Below are positions 13,106-25,653 of a DNA stretch of 64,000 bases, in pieces. This stretch comes from Scortum barcoo (lineage: Eukaryota > Chordata > Actinopteri > Centrarchiformes > Terapontidae): contig CM041553.1 of the NCBI GenBank assembly GCA_023238725.1, positions 6,843,001 through 6,907,000 of the forward strand, written 5' to 3'. The notes beneath the pieces are model-generated. The model was not told where the DNA came from. It searched no databases and saw nothing but the letters and a program-made list of their open reading frames with translations. Made by a program: the position numbers and the translations under genes. Positions within the stretch are counted from its first letter, which is position 1. Each line of letters begins with the position of its first letter.

Positions 13106-14918
13106 CGTTGTGTCCAACATAAATGAACGTTGACACACAAATTTGTGCAGCTGACCAATAGAACAGAGAACTGGAGAGTCCTAAATCAAGCTAACGTAGC
13201 TCATTAGCATTACATCTGTTTTTCTTAACCTCCTCTGTCAAAGCCGTACCTACTCCATGAACTGTTTTTTTGCACATCTTCATCATGATGAACACGGGCA
13301 CTGCACTTTATTTTGAGGCAATCCTACATTCACAGTCCTGTTGTTGCTTATACTCACTACAAGACCAAACTTGGTTTATTCCCCCCTGAAAATAGTCCTG
13401 GACAAACGCAATATTTGCTCCTGTTTGTGACCTGTTTTTGAAGATTTACATCCTGAGAAGGAATGAATAGGCCTGAGGCTGAGAGCCACAGTCCGGGTAG
13501 AAAAGTCTGAAAGTAGAGAGAGACAGATGAGTGTTTCTGTGTTTTTATGGGTTTTGTTGACAAAAACAAATACACAGACTACTGCCAGCCTCGTCTTTTA
13601 CACAACAACTGAGGAAAGATGAAAACAATAAATGCAAATTTCCCCTCATTAAGATAAAATACTAAAACATGAATATAAGGGAAGAGAAGATAAAACATTA
13701 GAGAGGAAACAGTTGTTTTGGATAAAAAAAAAGACTGGAGGGGAGGAGAATTTCACAGCACAGAGGAGATGACAGTAGATATCAGGGGAGGGGAGGAGGG
13801 GATGAAAGTTGGAGAAGGAAAGCGAGAAGATGGAGGACCAACGAATGCTCAAATTCATTTGTTCTGTCTGCCTCTCTCTACCTGGTTGCACACACCTTCT
13901 CTCCGCTCCACCAGCCAGTGTTCACAGCTATAAATCTTGGAGTGGCATTTTGGCCGGCGAGTCCCACGTAAACACGGCCGGCGAAATGTCAGCGCGGAAG
14001 GCAGACAAGCCTGACTTAGGAAGAGGGAGAGTAGAGGCAGTAATGTCACCACACTTTAGCACACCCGCCATCAGTCTTCATGACATTTAAGAGATCTATC
14101 CCTCGATCCCTCTGGCCACGGCGCACAAAGGAAAAGTTTGGAGAGGAGGCTGTGGGGACCTGATGAGTCAGGAGGTTTAATGGGTTGATCTGATCACAAA
14201 CAAAAGGCTGCTGCCCTCACTTAATGTGTAATTTTTCTTGTTATGCCACTCGGCAGCTTTCCTAGCCTTACAGCTTAACAGCTACACATTAAAAATGAGA
14301 GGAAGAACGCACTCTGGAAGGTAAATCCATGACACATTTTTATTGTTATTTTTTACTACGGTTTCTCTCTCTCTTGTTTTTTTTTTTTTTACAACCCTCT
14401 CTCTAATCCAGGCAGGTCATTTAAGAACACATTCCTCACACAACACTCGTGTTGTTCTGTCTTTCGCTTGTCCGCCTGAGTCTATTCCTGCAATAAAAAC
14501 AGCACCGGGGACATGGTGACCTCGTAGGTCGTGACGTTCGCATCCCTTTTCTCACCACTTTCCAGAGCACACTTTGTCGGAGAGTACAGTGGGTCTGTTT
14601 GGAAATCACAGGCACCCAAAGCTTAATAATTGATCACAAATTCAAAACAAAATCCTGTGAAATACTATCATCCACCTGCTTCTCCTCTGACGTTCTTTCT
14701 TTAACCTCCCTCGCCGCTGCATGGGGTTTGTATTGATTCCTAAATGAATAATTGAAAAAGTCGGCTTAACTGCCCTTTTCAAAATCTCCCCGGCCTCCTC
14801 TCTGATTCGCCTCCTCCCTCCCCAAGATCTACGTCTTTCCCTTATCGTTCCATCTCCTCCTGTCTCACTTCCACTCCTCTCCTAACCTTTTCTCTCCTCC
14901 TCTGACCTCCCCCTCTTC

Positions 14919-14948
14919 CCTCTCCTCTCCTCTCCTCTCCTCTCCTCT
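14919..14948. repeat. (CTCTC)n short tandem repeat
   Basis: Five-base CTCTC units within a wider pyrimidine-rich block from about 14,800. Confidence 0.9.
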
Positions 14949-15127
14949 TGTGCGCTGCTGATGTGGATCCTGTTGTGTGACGGGTTGTTCAGAAGGGAAT
15001 GGGCTGCTCGCATGGCTGGCCAGCCGGCCTCAGCGTATCATCCGTCAGCGAGACACGCTGTTGTTTTAGAGTTCTGCTGGGAGCTGTCTCCTTGTCTCTG
15101 TCTCTTTCGCGGTTGCTTCACTCACTT

Positions 15128-15147
15128 CACACACACACACACACACT
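15128..15147. repeat. (CA)n microsatellite
   Basis: About 10 CA units, followed by CT-rich sequence. Confidence 0.92.
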
Positions 15148-17939
15148 CCTGTCTCTCTCTGTCTCTGTCTCTATGCTCCCCTTTCAGTCTACCTCCGTCA
15201 CCCTGCCTCCTGACTTATTTCCACTGTACATCTTAACTCAAACACACAGCTGATCAGCATTTTAAAATCGACCTCAGGCTCTTTGCTCTGAGTGAATCAA
15301 TAGCTGAGTTAGACTAGGGCTGAATAATGCCAATATGTTAATTCAACAGAGTCGGCTTGGGGAAAATGTCTGCTTTGTTTTCAGCATCCTTTTGTCTTTC
15401 TCCTGTACAGGTGTTACAGTTCAATAAGTGTTGTTTACAGCTGTATTGTTTATTATTGTATTGTTGGTTATTTCTAAAGGGGACTCATACAGGACCCTCC
15501 CTTCTCGGGAACATAAGCCTCTATGACAGTGGACATCGGATGGACAATAATGTAGACAAAGTGCTGAGTATGTACTGACTGAGGACAAAATCAGATCAAA
15601 TCAGGTCAGTTAATTAATATACAGTTTATCCAATGAGTAATTTTTGAATAACTCTATCATTGTTGTTGAACATGATAAGTTACACATCAAAACCACATAG
15701 AGGTGCATTTTCTGGTTTGCCCCCTAAAACTGTTACAAATGACCGAGACAGTTCATATGAGTATTTTCTGATCTGCAGTCTCAATTGTGGTTTAGTCACT
15801 GAAACTACTTTTATTTTTGCTAAACAGCGGCCATTGTGGAAACAAGTGAAACATTTGGGACGGTGATAAAAGCTGAAACATACTGTAACATTTTCACAAT
15901 TAGAGAAGAGTCTTAAAGGCAGCACAGCAATATCCGTCTAAAGTTTGCTAATAAGAGCTTAAGTTAGCTACCAAAAGCTAAAGGTTATACTAGCCCAAGT
16001 GTTGCAACAGAAGCCCTTGGAGTAGTGAACTTCATTTTTTAGAAAAAAGGTGTTATTTTCTTCTATCAACATTTACATAGTTTCACTTTAAGGTTACAAG
16101 AAAAGCACAACAAATGCTATTGTATTAACATGTGAGCACAATCTAATGCTATTGGTATAATAGCATATATATACTATATATACTGAATCAGAGCTAGATG
16201 ACACCAACCCAATAACATATTCTTAGTTCACTGCATTAGTAACTATTTGTGTGCCCCGCTCAGGTAAAATACTGAGAAGGGAATGACACAAGTTCATGAA
16301 TGACACAAGCATTTGAATGTCTCATGTTAATCATCACATCATGAGAACAGAAAATATAAATAGAATAGAGAAGTGGCATGCAGCTAGGCCGTAAGCTAGC
16401 TAACGTTCCCGAAAAACTAGCTACACCTTTACTTGTTTGAAAACTGTGAAGTCATTACTTATGTGTTAATGGAGTGTTATGTTACTTAGTTACAGTTACT
16501 TAGTGTTTAGCACAGCATGGCATTACCTAATATCCTTCAGATTTCATTTCATGTCTGGTTGATGTACGGCCAATCTCTGCAACACTTTTCACTCGTCTCC
16601 TGAACTCACATTGTTCTCATCTTGGTTTCCTCACCTGTGGTCATGTTGTTCGGCCAGAGGAAAAGGTCATCTCTTCCTGCCTCTGTGCCGCTCATGCACA
16701 CCTTGTAACAGCAGGTGTATAAGTGGAGGCTCCAAGGATGCCTCCTCCCCCCGGCCTCTTTGATCAACGTGCCATGTGGCCTTGGCCCACTTCTCGCTCT
16801 TAACGGCCCCGGTGTTGTTATGCGTCCGATTGCTGATGTTTTCAGACACTTCCTCGTGTAACACCGGCACCGACTTGTCACCCTTCGCTGCTGCTCCCAC
16901 AGCGTCTTGCACCGAGCCCTGCTGCACCTCCTGCTCTCTCGCTCTCTTTCTCACTGTCGGTGAGCTGTTATTGAAATATTTAGCACTCACTCCAGCTCGC
17001 AAGCATGTACTGCCTTTCTTCTGCCTGGCTGGAAATATATTGGCTTAGCAGTACAAGTTGGAGCTGTGCGGTGTAGAGGTGCTTCAAATCAGATTTGACT
17101 GTTAAGGATCTTTTTCTCGCATTCGGGCGGATGTGGAGCTGAAGCCTGCTGCTCTCCGCCGAGTAGCAGGAGTATGTTGGCCTTGAAAGATGATGTCATT
17201 ATTCTGCCCACTGAAAAGAAGATAGGAGAGATAAATGTCATTACCAGCCAGCTGGTGATCAAAGTCTTACCATTTCCATTTCGTTTAAATCTCTTAGTGG
17301 CTGATGATAGCGGCTTCAAACTGTAGTTTCCCCAGCCCACGCTCTCAGATCGATTCTCATCTCAGCTTGAGTGTTTCTCTGGCCACAGTGTAGATTTTTA
17401 AAAGTCACAAGGAAACAACATTTTCAGTCGCACTGCTGAATGTTGCAAGGAGGAATTGTTCAAAAAGGCAGAACAGAGGGGTTGGACCATAACAAACATG
17501 GAAGGAGAGAGTCAGTGAAGCTCATCGCATATTCAGCATAGCTGATGAAAGAATACATGCACACCCTTGAGCTGTCACAGATTCTTCAAACTGAATACAT
17601 TTCATCCTCCCAGATGCATCAACAGTGTCCTCGGAAAAAACCAGAGTCTGGGGGTGTTCAGTGAAAAATGTAGCGTCACTTTAAAAAGCCTCAGGGTGTA
17701 TGTTATTGAGGAGTTTTGTTGAAGACTGTAATAGTGGAAATGACTATTGTGAAGATTTCCAGGAAGTGAATATAATGGCATTTTGAGATTAACATATAAA
17801 GAAATAAACATCTTGTTTGTCATGATATTTTTGTGGTTGGTTAGTATTATAGAGTATTACACATTTCTTGTAATGTTTATTCTGATTGGTGGAGAGATTA
17901 GAAATGTATCAAGGTAAACATTTTAAGTTAAATGTTAAA

Positions 17940-18260
17940 ACTGGAGATGTTCCATATTTTTGTTTTTGTCAATAAATACCATGTAAAGACCAAAACAGAC
18001 AATGTGATTATCCATTGCACAATACATTCAGAGTTACCTCACTTAATAAGAGCTAAATAAAAAACAATGGCCTTCACAGTCACCAGATCTCAATTCTTCT
18101 GTTGTGTTTGTCTGTTGTGTTAGACCACCACCATAATCAAAACACCAAATGAGGGAATATCTTTTGGGAAAATGGTGTTCATCCCTCCAGTAGAATTAAG
18201 AGACTTCAGAGAATCAATGACAACATGAACACCAACACCTAACAAAGACACTTTATGTTC
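17940..18260 (+). repeat. interspersed repeat, first copy
   Basis: The block TATTTTTGTTTTTGTCAA through AAAGACCAAAACAGACA recurs at 20,429-20,475. It continues here with CAAATGAGGGAATATC and GGTGTTCATCCCTCCAGTAG, which I recall from other fish genomes. It is non-coding. Confidence 0.55.
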
Positions 18261-20428
18261 CTGTATTTGTCACCTGTCTGTATGAATATGAATGGGAAAA
18301 ACCACAGTATGTATTAGGAAGTTTTTTACCTTCACATCTGATCACTCTTTTAGATTTGAACTGCAGATGACTGTGGAGTAAGTTTTAGTTAGCTTTGAGA
18401 GTGGCCTGGTTATTTTATGAGGCAGCATTAAAATGCAGCTCTTGGTGCACTGAGATAGATGGCAGGACAAAACCCGAGCTCAGCCTGCGGTTGGTGTGCA
18501 TGTGTGTATTGCGTAGGAGGGCTCTGCCAATTGTTGTTGTGTAATTTGACAAAAAGTAAAGGAAGACCTGAAGTGCCATTTTATGAAGTCACCTCTAAGA
18601 TTGAACAAAGCAAACGCAAAAATGTAACATGAGTAAAAGATAACTTTTAATATTCAGTAAGCCACTAAGTGCTTTACAACATAATGTCATATATGTGTGT
18701 GCTGGGTTTGGATAAAGGGTTGATTGACTCCTCAAACATGGAAAAGCATCAAAAATCATCCATCTGCGTGTTGGCAGGCCTACTGGGACCAGTGGCCAGA
18801 TGGACGCTCGATACTTTCTTGGAGTGACACTTGACTTGGCTGCAAGCTCTACGGTTAGATGGGCGCAAACGTTACTCATAAAGGCTTCATTGTTTCCAAA
18901 CACAAATTGGCTTTTCCAAGTCTGGATATCAAGCAGAGCACAATGTCTGTGCTTGAGTTAAAATAATATTGGAACACTACAAACTTTTCTAGGGACACTT
19001 GAAGTTTCATTGCAACACTCAGCTAATACAAAGCAAATTTCCTCCACATATAACATTTTCAAATTCAGATATAGTCTCTTTGTAATTATATTTATTTAGT
19101 TTTCCATTGAAGCTGTAGGCTCCTTTACAGTTGTTTACAATAAGTATTAGAAAAACTTTTTTTTTTCTTTGTTTGGGCCTTATAATACGATTTGAAAATT
19201 GTCTTACTTTTTTGATATTTTGCATTCAGCGTACTGTGACAATGCCGGCTTTGTTTGAAGATAAGCTTGCCCAGCTGGAATGTGAAAATCTTGATGCTCA
19301 GTATCTCAGAACTGCAGACTACAGAGATAAAGGATCAGAGATGAGAGGTGAATTCAAACTCAGAACTTTGTACCATTAGATGTCGAGTTAGTAACTTCAA
19401 ATATAACCTATTGATTATTACAATGGATTCAAGTAAATATTAGAGAGAAGAGGACTATGATACTGTGTATCGCCATAAATCTTCATATAATACAGTCATT
19501 CAGAATAGCAGAGAGAAGATACCTGAGAGATGAGGGCAGGAGTGAAGAATTTAAAAGTAAGAGGAGTGAGGAGACAGCAGGACATAAGACAAGACTGTCC
19601 TGTCAAGAAAAATGACACGTGTTAGTCGTTTCATCCGTTTCACAAAAACATGTTGATGGTAATTATGATGGGAGCAAAGGAGGTGATGGTATTTCAGAGC
19701 GACAAAGTCCTCACATGGGAGGAAGTTGTGGTGGTTTAATGGGTCAACAAAACACTAGATTTTAGTGGAAGGGACTGCAAGCTGTTCATTTTATGCTTCA
19801 CATCAGCTGTTTTATTGAAGCCTGACCATGATTGTTCCCCAACCTTAAACACGTTAATTATCGTAACCATGACAACAATGATTCCCTAACTTTAATGAAT
19901 AATAACGGCACTTTATGTAGCACTTTACAAAAACAAGTGACAATGTGCTTTACAAAGACATAAAACAAAGAAATACCAGATGTGTTTATGGAATTAAGTC
20001 ATCAATCCACAGACAAATTACTTTTTTGAACCTCAACCATGATCTTTCCCCACACTTAAAAAAACTGTAACCATAGTGTTGTCAGGTTGTAACCTGATTT
20101 ACATTTTGCCAGTACAGTATTTTCTAATGGTTTTGGAAAGCACAGTCAAATTATGTCCCCCTCTGTCGTTGTAGAAGGCGCAAACATCGAAGTGTTGTCA
20201 TATTAGATTAGGAACTGCTACATTTTTTTTTCCTGTTGATAAGATCTTCAGCCCTGCCAGTGTGGTACTTCAGTGCCTCTATTGTTGAAACCCAAATCTC
20301 GGCTGATGTTGAATCACGCTGGTGATTATACCAAACAGAACATTCTGAAACCACTCATTAAAAAAATTTAATTTTGGGAAACTCCAGGGGTCTCTCAAGA
20401 ATCACTTACAAAGTCCAGAATGATAGTG

Positions 20429-20475
20429 TATTTTTGTTTTTGTCAACAAATCCCATGAAAAGACCAAAACCGACA
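20429..20475 (+). repeat. interspersed repeat, second copy (partial)
   Basis: GTATTTTTGTTTTTGTCAAC followed by CCCATGAAAAGACCAAAACC matches 17,955-18,001 in the same orientation with only a few differences. The rest of the element is not evident. Confidence 0.6.
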
Positions 20476-21729
20476 GCGCGCTGAATAAATGAATGTAGGG
20501 TAATAGTGCAGTAAGTAACACCATACATCTTCCACATTATCAGCATTGTCACTTTAACATCGGTGCATCAGAAGTTATTTATCATCACCTTATCCCTTTT
20601 TTCATTGTATTTTGACTCAGATGTATTCAGTGGTGATAAACTTGACTTCTCCTGCGCTCCGTGTGCAGATGGCCACGTTACACCAGCGAGCGAGATGCCT
20701 ATCACTGTTATTACAATCTCTCTCTGTTTCAGGGGTGCTAATTAATCAAGCAGCATGTGTGTCAGTGAGCTAGAGTTAAAAGCTGAAAATGATCATCAGA
20801 GTGTTTATCTGCCATTAATCCGAGTCATTTCCTCCCAACATCAGCAGGATAGCTTTTAGTGTTTCACATCGCAGTCGAACAAACATAATACGGCTCATTC
20901 TGCTGCGGGTGAAGGCAGCGGCAAAAGGCCGCGCATTTCTCTTCACATCTGCCACAACCGACGCTCCCACGCTTGCATGTCAACCTGCACTCAAATATTT
21001 TTTTTCCTCTCTCACGTAGCGACTCACTTACTTGCCTACTCAGGAAGCACACACCCTTACACAAATGTAAGCATGGAGCAGAGTAAGCCAGCACTAATTA
21101 GGCCGCCTGTCCCAACTCTTATGGGACAGTAAATGGGCTCTGTTGGCACTGTAGTCCTTTGATCAAAGCCTGTCAAACACTCAACTGCTCTGCGTCGTGG
21201 CAGAGAGCCTCTGGGGAACACACACACACAACGCACACACACACACGTAGAGAATGAACCAAACACACACTAACTACAAATGAAGATTTGTTTCTCTGCT
21301 TATTGACAGGTCTCTGCTTTTGTTCCCAGGTGCTGTAAGCAGAACAAGTGTAACTGCGCTTCACAGCTGCATTTATGAGCGAACAGTCTGTCTTGGATTG
21401 TCTCATTTATAGGAAGCCATCATTCATTTGACACGCTTAAACTCTCCCTGCAGCCACATATTTAAGAGCTGTGTTATGATGTGGGTGTTTGGTGAGAATC
21501 CTCGCGAGAGGACAATTGTTGAAGCCAGTTTGGTGGAAAACATATGGGAGCAACTAGCTCTACCCGAAGTTAACAATTCAACTACCTCAGTCTGAGGAAA
21601 ATACTTGAGGCATGAAGTGATGGTTAAAACGCGAAATGATTTCCAACTGTGAGACACGTAGAGATTGGACTTCTCAATGGTTGGACTTAATGCCCTTAAT
21701 GTCTTTAGCTCCTCTGTGTTTTCTAAGCT

Positions 21730-22015
21730 TTACCTGGTGCTGAGCAGATAGTGTCCACAGAGTCTATGAGAACTTTTTCTCTGGATGCTACAGCTGGAAA
21801 CTACACAGATGAGAATGGTGAGACCAAAACATTGAAGTTGTGGGCTGTAAAACCAAAACAATGAGCCGTAAGGCACTAAAATGCTCCTTAAATTTGAGAG
21901 AAACCACACAGGTGGGTGGTAATGATCTGTGGATTTGTCAATATGAGCAACCCCTTTCATATAACATTTAGTCACTTGGTCCATTGTGAAAATAAAACTT
22001 TGTTAAGTGCAGCTT
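21730..22015. repeat. probable interspersed repeat, diverged
   Basis: GGCTGTAAAACCAAAACAAT followed by GAGCCGTAAGGCACTAAAAT and CCCCTTTCATATAACATTTA resembles a common teleost repeat. It has no coding content or clear ends. Confidence 0.4.
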
Positions 22016-22335
22016 TAATAGTTTGCATCTTTTAAATCCCACTTTGATAAACCTGTCTTGTTTGTAAGAACTGGTATTTGAGACACATCTTGAAACCATC
22101 TTATTATCCCTCCCCTATTATATTGTACTATTTTCTATGAATACAAAGTAAAACAAGATTAAAGTTTAATGACCCCTGAGAGTGAATAAAATGTACTGTA
22201 CTAAATGCATTATATTACCCAGTTAAATAGAGATATTTAATAAGAAACATGGTGGAGAGATGCTTAAGCAGGCCTAATATTTTGTTATCAACCACAGCGC
22301 ACTCACTAGTACATGATTACCGTTCAGTCCACAGG

Positions 22336-25328
22336 AGCTGTTTTTCCATAGAATTTTATTTCCAAAAAGCAGTCAGAGAAAAGTAAAAGAAGCCAGTCAA
22401 GTACAACAAAACGAATTCCCCAAAGGGAAGAAAAAAAGACAAAAAAAAGCTGATAAAGACAGAAGGCTTGATGATATATACAACAGCAGACATCTTTTTG
22501 GTGTTGCAGTACCAGTGAATCACTCGACAAACTCATGGTAGTCTTCACATAAGATCAAAAACAAAGAGAACAAAATAAGGTTTTTCTTTTAATGGACAGA
22601 GAAGGTTCTAAAAGTCAGCTAAGGCACACAGAGCCTCCCCGGAAAAAAATAACGGGGGAAACATCAGTTCAGAGAAATTTGTGCAACAGTTGCTCGACAT
22701 TACATTCCAGCAAGAACAACAACAATCTGGCATGTGATTTTCTCTGAGAGGCAAACAGGACACGGTTGTTGTCACAGCTGTCCAAAAACACTGAAACAGG
22801 TTATGTATTTTGATCAGTAAACACCATCAATTCACTCTTTGTGCCCAGTTATTGACACTTCGAAAACTCTTAATAGTTCAATGCCATTTTTAACCACATC
22901 TGTATTTACACGTACAATACCTTTTAAACAATATTTCAATACAAAATACCTATATACATCTTCTTCATTTGTTAATAATTTTGTTACAAAATAGGACTTC
23001 CACGATGAGTTACATTTATTGAATTCACCTTTTTCCAAAACCGTCATTGAGCTCACATAATCGTATGTATTGTGTGAAGTAACTGTTCTGAGCGCGGTGG
23101 CACTATAAGTTAAAAGGTGGCAGCAGAAGCCGGCCGGTGAACAACAAAGATAGTCCTTTACAGCCCAACCCCAGAAACAGTGTAGATTTGAGAGGGAGGG
23201 AGTGATAGCAATTATAATCGACACATCCGACAGAGAGGCAAGGTGAACTTGACATTAATGAACAGTAATGTCTCTTAATCAGCCTGTGAAAAAACACTCA
23301 CTTTGCTCGTGTGGTGGCTAAACAGTGTTGACAATCACAGATTGAACTGCTAACTGGCTTCAGATGAAACTTATGTGATAGTAAAACAAACGTGCGACCG
23401 TACCTCTTGTTCTGGATGTGTTCCCCCGTACAGCGCTACCCTCGGTGTAATCAGCCCGGCTCAGATGTCCAGAGATTGTCTTGATGGCAGAAAAAGGTAC
23501 TTCAAATGTAGATAGAGTTGAAAAGGTGCCATAGACCCAATCTAATAAATGACGCGTTTTGCAATCAAGACACAATATAATATTCACTTGAAATTGTACA
23601 TTATTGTCACAGCATGAAGATCACTACCACTCACTATCATTCAGAAACTGACAGGAACCATAAAACACCAAAAAGCACAGAGTCTCCTTCGATCCAGACA
23701 TTGTCCAATGTGTTGGGTTGTGAAGAGCGTCTTTCTTCACCTTCTCTGTTTGGTGAGGTTAGGGTTATGGGTTAGGGTTAGGTAGCTGACCTCTGACCTC
23801 ACAGGTTAGGGTGGGCTTTCTCTTGTGATGCACTTGGCAAACAGCCATGTAAGAAACCAGGACAAGAAGATCTATTCAGACAGGACAACACTGACTAACA
23901 CACAGGTGTGGGCCATAAAAAGGTACAGTATAAGTTTGGGGTCTTGGCCTTTGTAAATAAAGGCGGCTTTCTTTACAAAAAAATATTTATCATGCTGCCA
24001 AGGCAGCGTTGCAGTTATTTAGTCACTGACTAAAAATATCAGTATTAATATAAACTTATAAATAAATAGCGACTCATGGACTCACCCCCCCTTTTCATTC
24101 ACACACGTTTTGAGACTTCATGTATAATAATCATGTACAACATAAAGTGTCATTGAAATGACTAGAAAAAAAGTAAAAAAAAAAGAGGACAATAAAAACA
24201 AGGATGAGAATTTTAAGGTCAGCTTGAGATAATTGTGTTTCAAGTTTGAGGCAGTTTGGTATGAAAACCAAGACAGACAAAATGATTCTCGTTTTGTCCT
24301 CTGCCTGTCACAACATCTAGGTTTTATTTAGAAAAAAGAAACTTACACTAAGTGAATGTTAATTCTTAACATACTATTGTGCAACAATGACAAACGAAGC
24401 ATTTATGAATTTAGAACTCTAAAATGTCTACATCGTATTTCTATTATACTCCAAATGGGTTTAATTATTCTGAGAAGGCCTCTGTATTTGCATTTCTCTT
24501 TTTCCATATTTATGAAATGTGACTGCAGCAGATGGTTAGCCCAGCCACAACAGTTCCACATTCTGATCAGGCACTGAACTGAAAGGAGTTGTGCTGCTGT
24601 CACTGATTTATTCTGCTGATTACAAACTGAGTCACTGAGTGATCAGAAACTCAGTTTTGAACTAATTGGCTTCAATAATGCTAAAATATTAAGTTTCTCC
24701 ATAAACAGGAAATTTGCTTTTAAATGTGCTGCATTTGAGTCGTATCAAAATAATCTTTTTCCACTGTTGGGTGTATCTTAGCAGTCGGATATCATCTCTT
24801 TTTGTTTATGCTGACATACGCTGAAGGAGGCACATTTAATTCAGTACCAGGCCTCCTCATGTGTGTCTTACAGCTAAGGCCTTTTTGTAGCAGACCTTGG
24901 TCTACCAGTGTCGACAATCCAATCCATACTCACATGACCGCTGTGCCCCGCGCAGGGCTTTAAAAGCTGACTTCATAATTCATTCAGCAGCAATATAAAT
25001 GCTCGAAAATTGCAACGTTTGATCACAGTAAAACTCAGCCATGAGAAGAAAAATAAATACACTGAGAAACTGAAATAGCAAAGCCAGCATAATCCCCTAA
25101 AAGGAGGAACCCCGTGGGAGGATCTGAAAATCATTCTCCTTTCATTTTCTGTCCACATGCCCTGACCAACCTCCCGAAGAAATCCACTTTCTCTTTTGTT
25201 TCCTTCTTCTCCACAGACGGAGGAAGAACATTTTCCCTTCCCCTACCTGCAACAAACCCCTTAAATAAATAAAAATCAACAGTGAATCTCCTGTGCCGTG
25301 ACCTCCTGTCCAGCTGGAGGCCATGCTG
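22336..25328 (-). other. xylt1: probable xylt1 3' UTR with candidate poly(A) signals
   Basis: No exon follows the last coding exon, and the next 3 kb on the minus strand is AT-rich and free of coding exons, as expected for a long 3' UTR. AATAAA on the minus strand occurs at 24,607-24,612, 24,323-24,328 and 22,355-22,360. I favour the last as the distal end because a GT-rich stretch follows it downstream. The end is inferred only; earlier termination is quite possible. A short telomere-like run lies inside at 23,759-23,782. Confidence 0.35.
23759..23782 (+). repeat. short interstitial telomere-like repeat
   Basis: Three TTAGGG-type units and one TTATGGG unit stand in a row, with another GGTTAGGG about 30 bases on. 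The tract is too short to be a telomere fusion scar. Confidence 0.7.
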
Positions 25329-25653
25329 CTACCTGATGCGCCCGTCGGCACGCGGCGCTCCCAGATGGGATTTGGGGTCTGGGCTTAGGGAGCTCCAAGG
25401 GTTCTTGGGGCAGGCCTGCATGACGGGGCAGGCGGTAGGGCCCACCGCGCAGAGACGTCGGCCGCCTCCCACAGCTCGCCCACCAGGCCGTCTATCCAGC
25501 GCTCCAGCTCGGGGCCGGTCAGGGCCGCGTTCCTCTTGGCCTGCTCCACGTAGCCCAGGCTGACGGGGATGTTAAGCACCGGGTTGAGGCCGTGGAAACT
25601 CTGCTCCATGTAGCTGTTCTTCGCCGGCCCGTTGTGCAGCTTCAGAGTATCCT
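25329..25653 (-). CDS. xylt1: xylt1 exon 12, last coding exon, with apparent 2-base frameshift
   Basis: The acceptor is gttcctccag|AGGATAC. The frame from exon 11 reads EDTLKLHNGPAKNSYMEQSF, then NPVLNIP and ELERWIDGLVGELWEAADV, ending at residue 813. From there the in-frame sequence turns into 22 unrelated residues and stops at TAA (25,385-25,387). In another frame the exon continues as CAVGPTACPVMQACPKNPWS and SLSPDPKSHLGA, ending DGRIR with TAG at 25,329-25,331. That is the expected vertebrate C-terminus of about 40 residues. The two readings differ by one extra TC in GTCTCTGCG; the repeated unit is at 25,451-25,454 on the plus strand. Exon identity is secure; whether the shift is real cannot be told from this sequence. 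Confidence 0.93.

Larger units (their letters stand above)
1..22335. other. non-coding region downstream of xylt1
   Basis: This stretch of about 22 kb holds no exon I can support. The open frames are short, most lack a convincing splice context, and none resembles a protein family I recognise. It contains the simple repeats, decayed transposons and SINE listed separately. Several calm, non-repetitive stretches (for example near 3,790-4,030 and 6,785-6,910) could be conserved non-coding DNA. Parts not covered by other entries (for example 1-1,380, 1,430-3,490, 7,100-8,330, 10,450-12,790, 13,110-14,900, 15,260-17,940 and 20,480-21,200) show nothing specific to me. Confidence 0.6.

Noticed and set aside
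18595..18903. 102-residue minus-strand frame that looked faintly transposase-like
   Set aside because: No recognisable catalytic motif, and no terminal repeats were found around it.
25282..25563. Plus-strand open frame over the last xylt1 exon
   Set aside because: It is the opposite strand of GC-rich coding sequence; the minus strand matches a known family.
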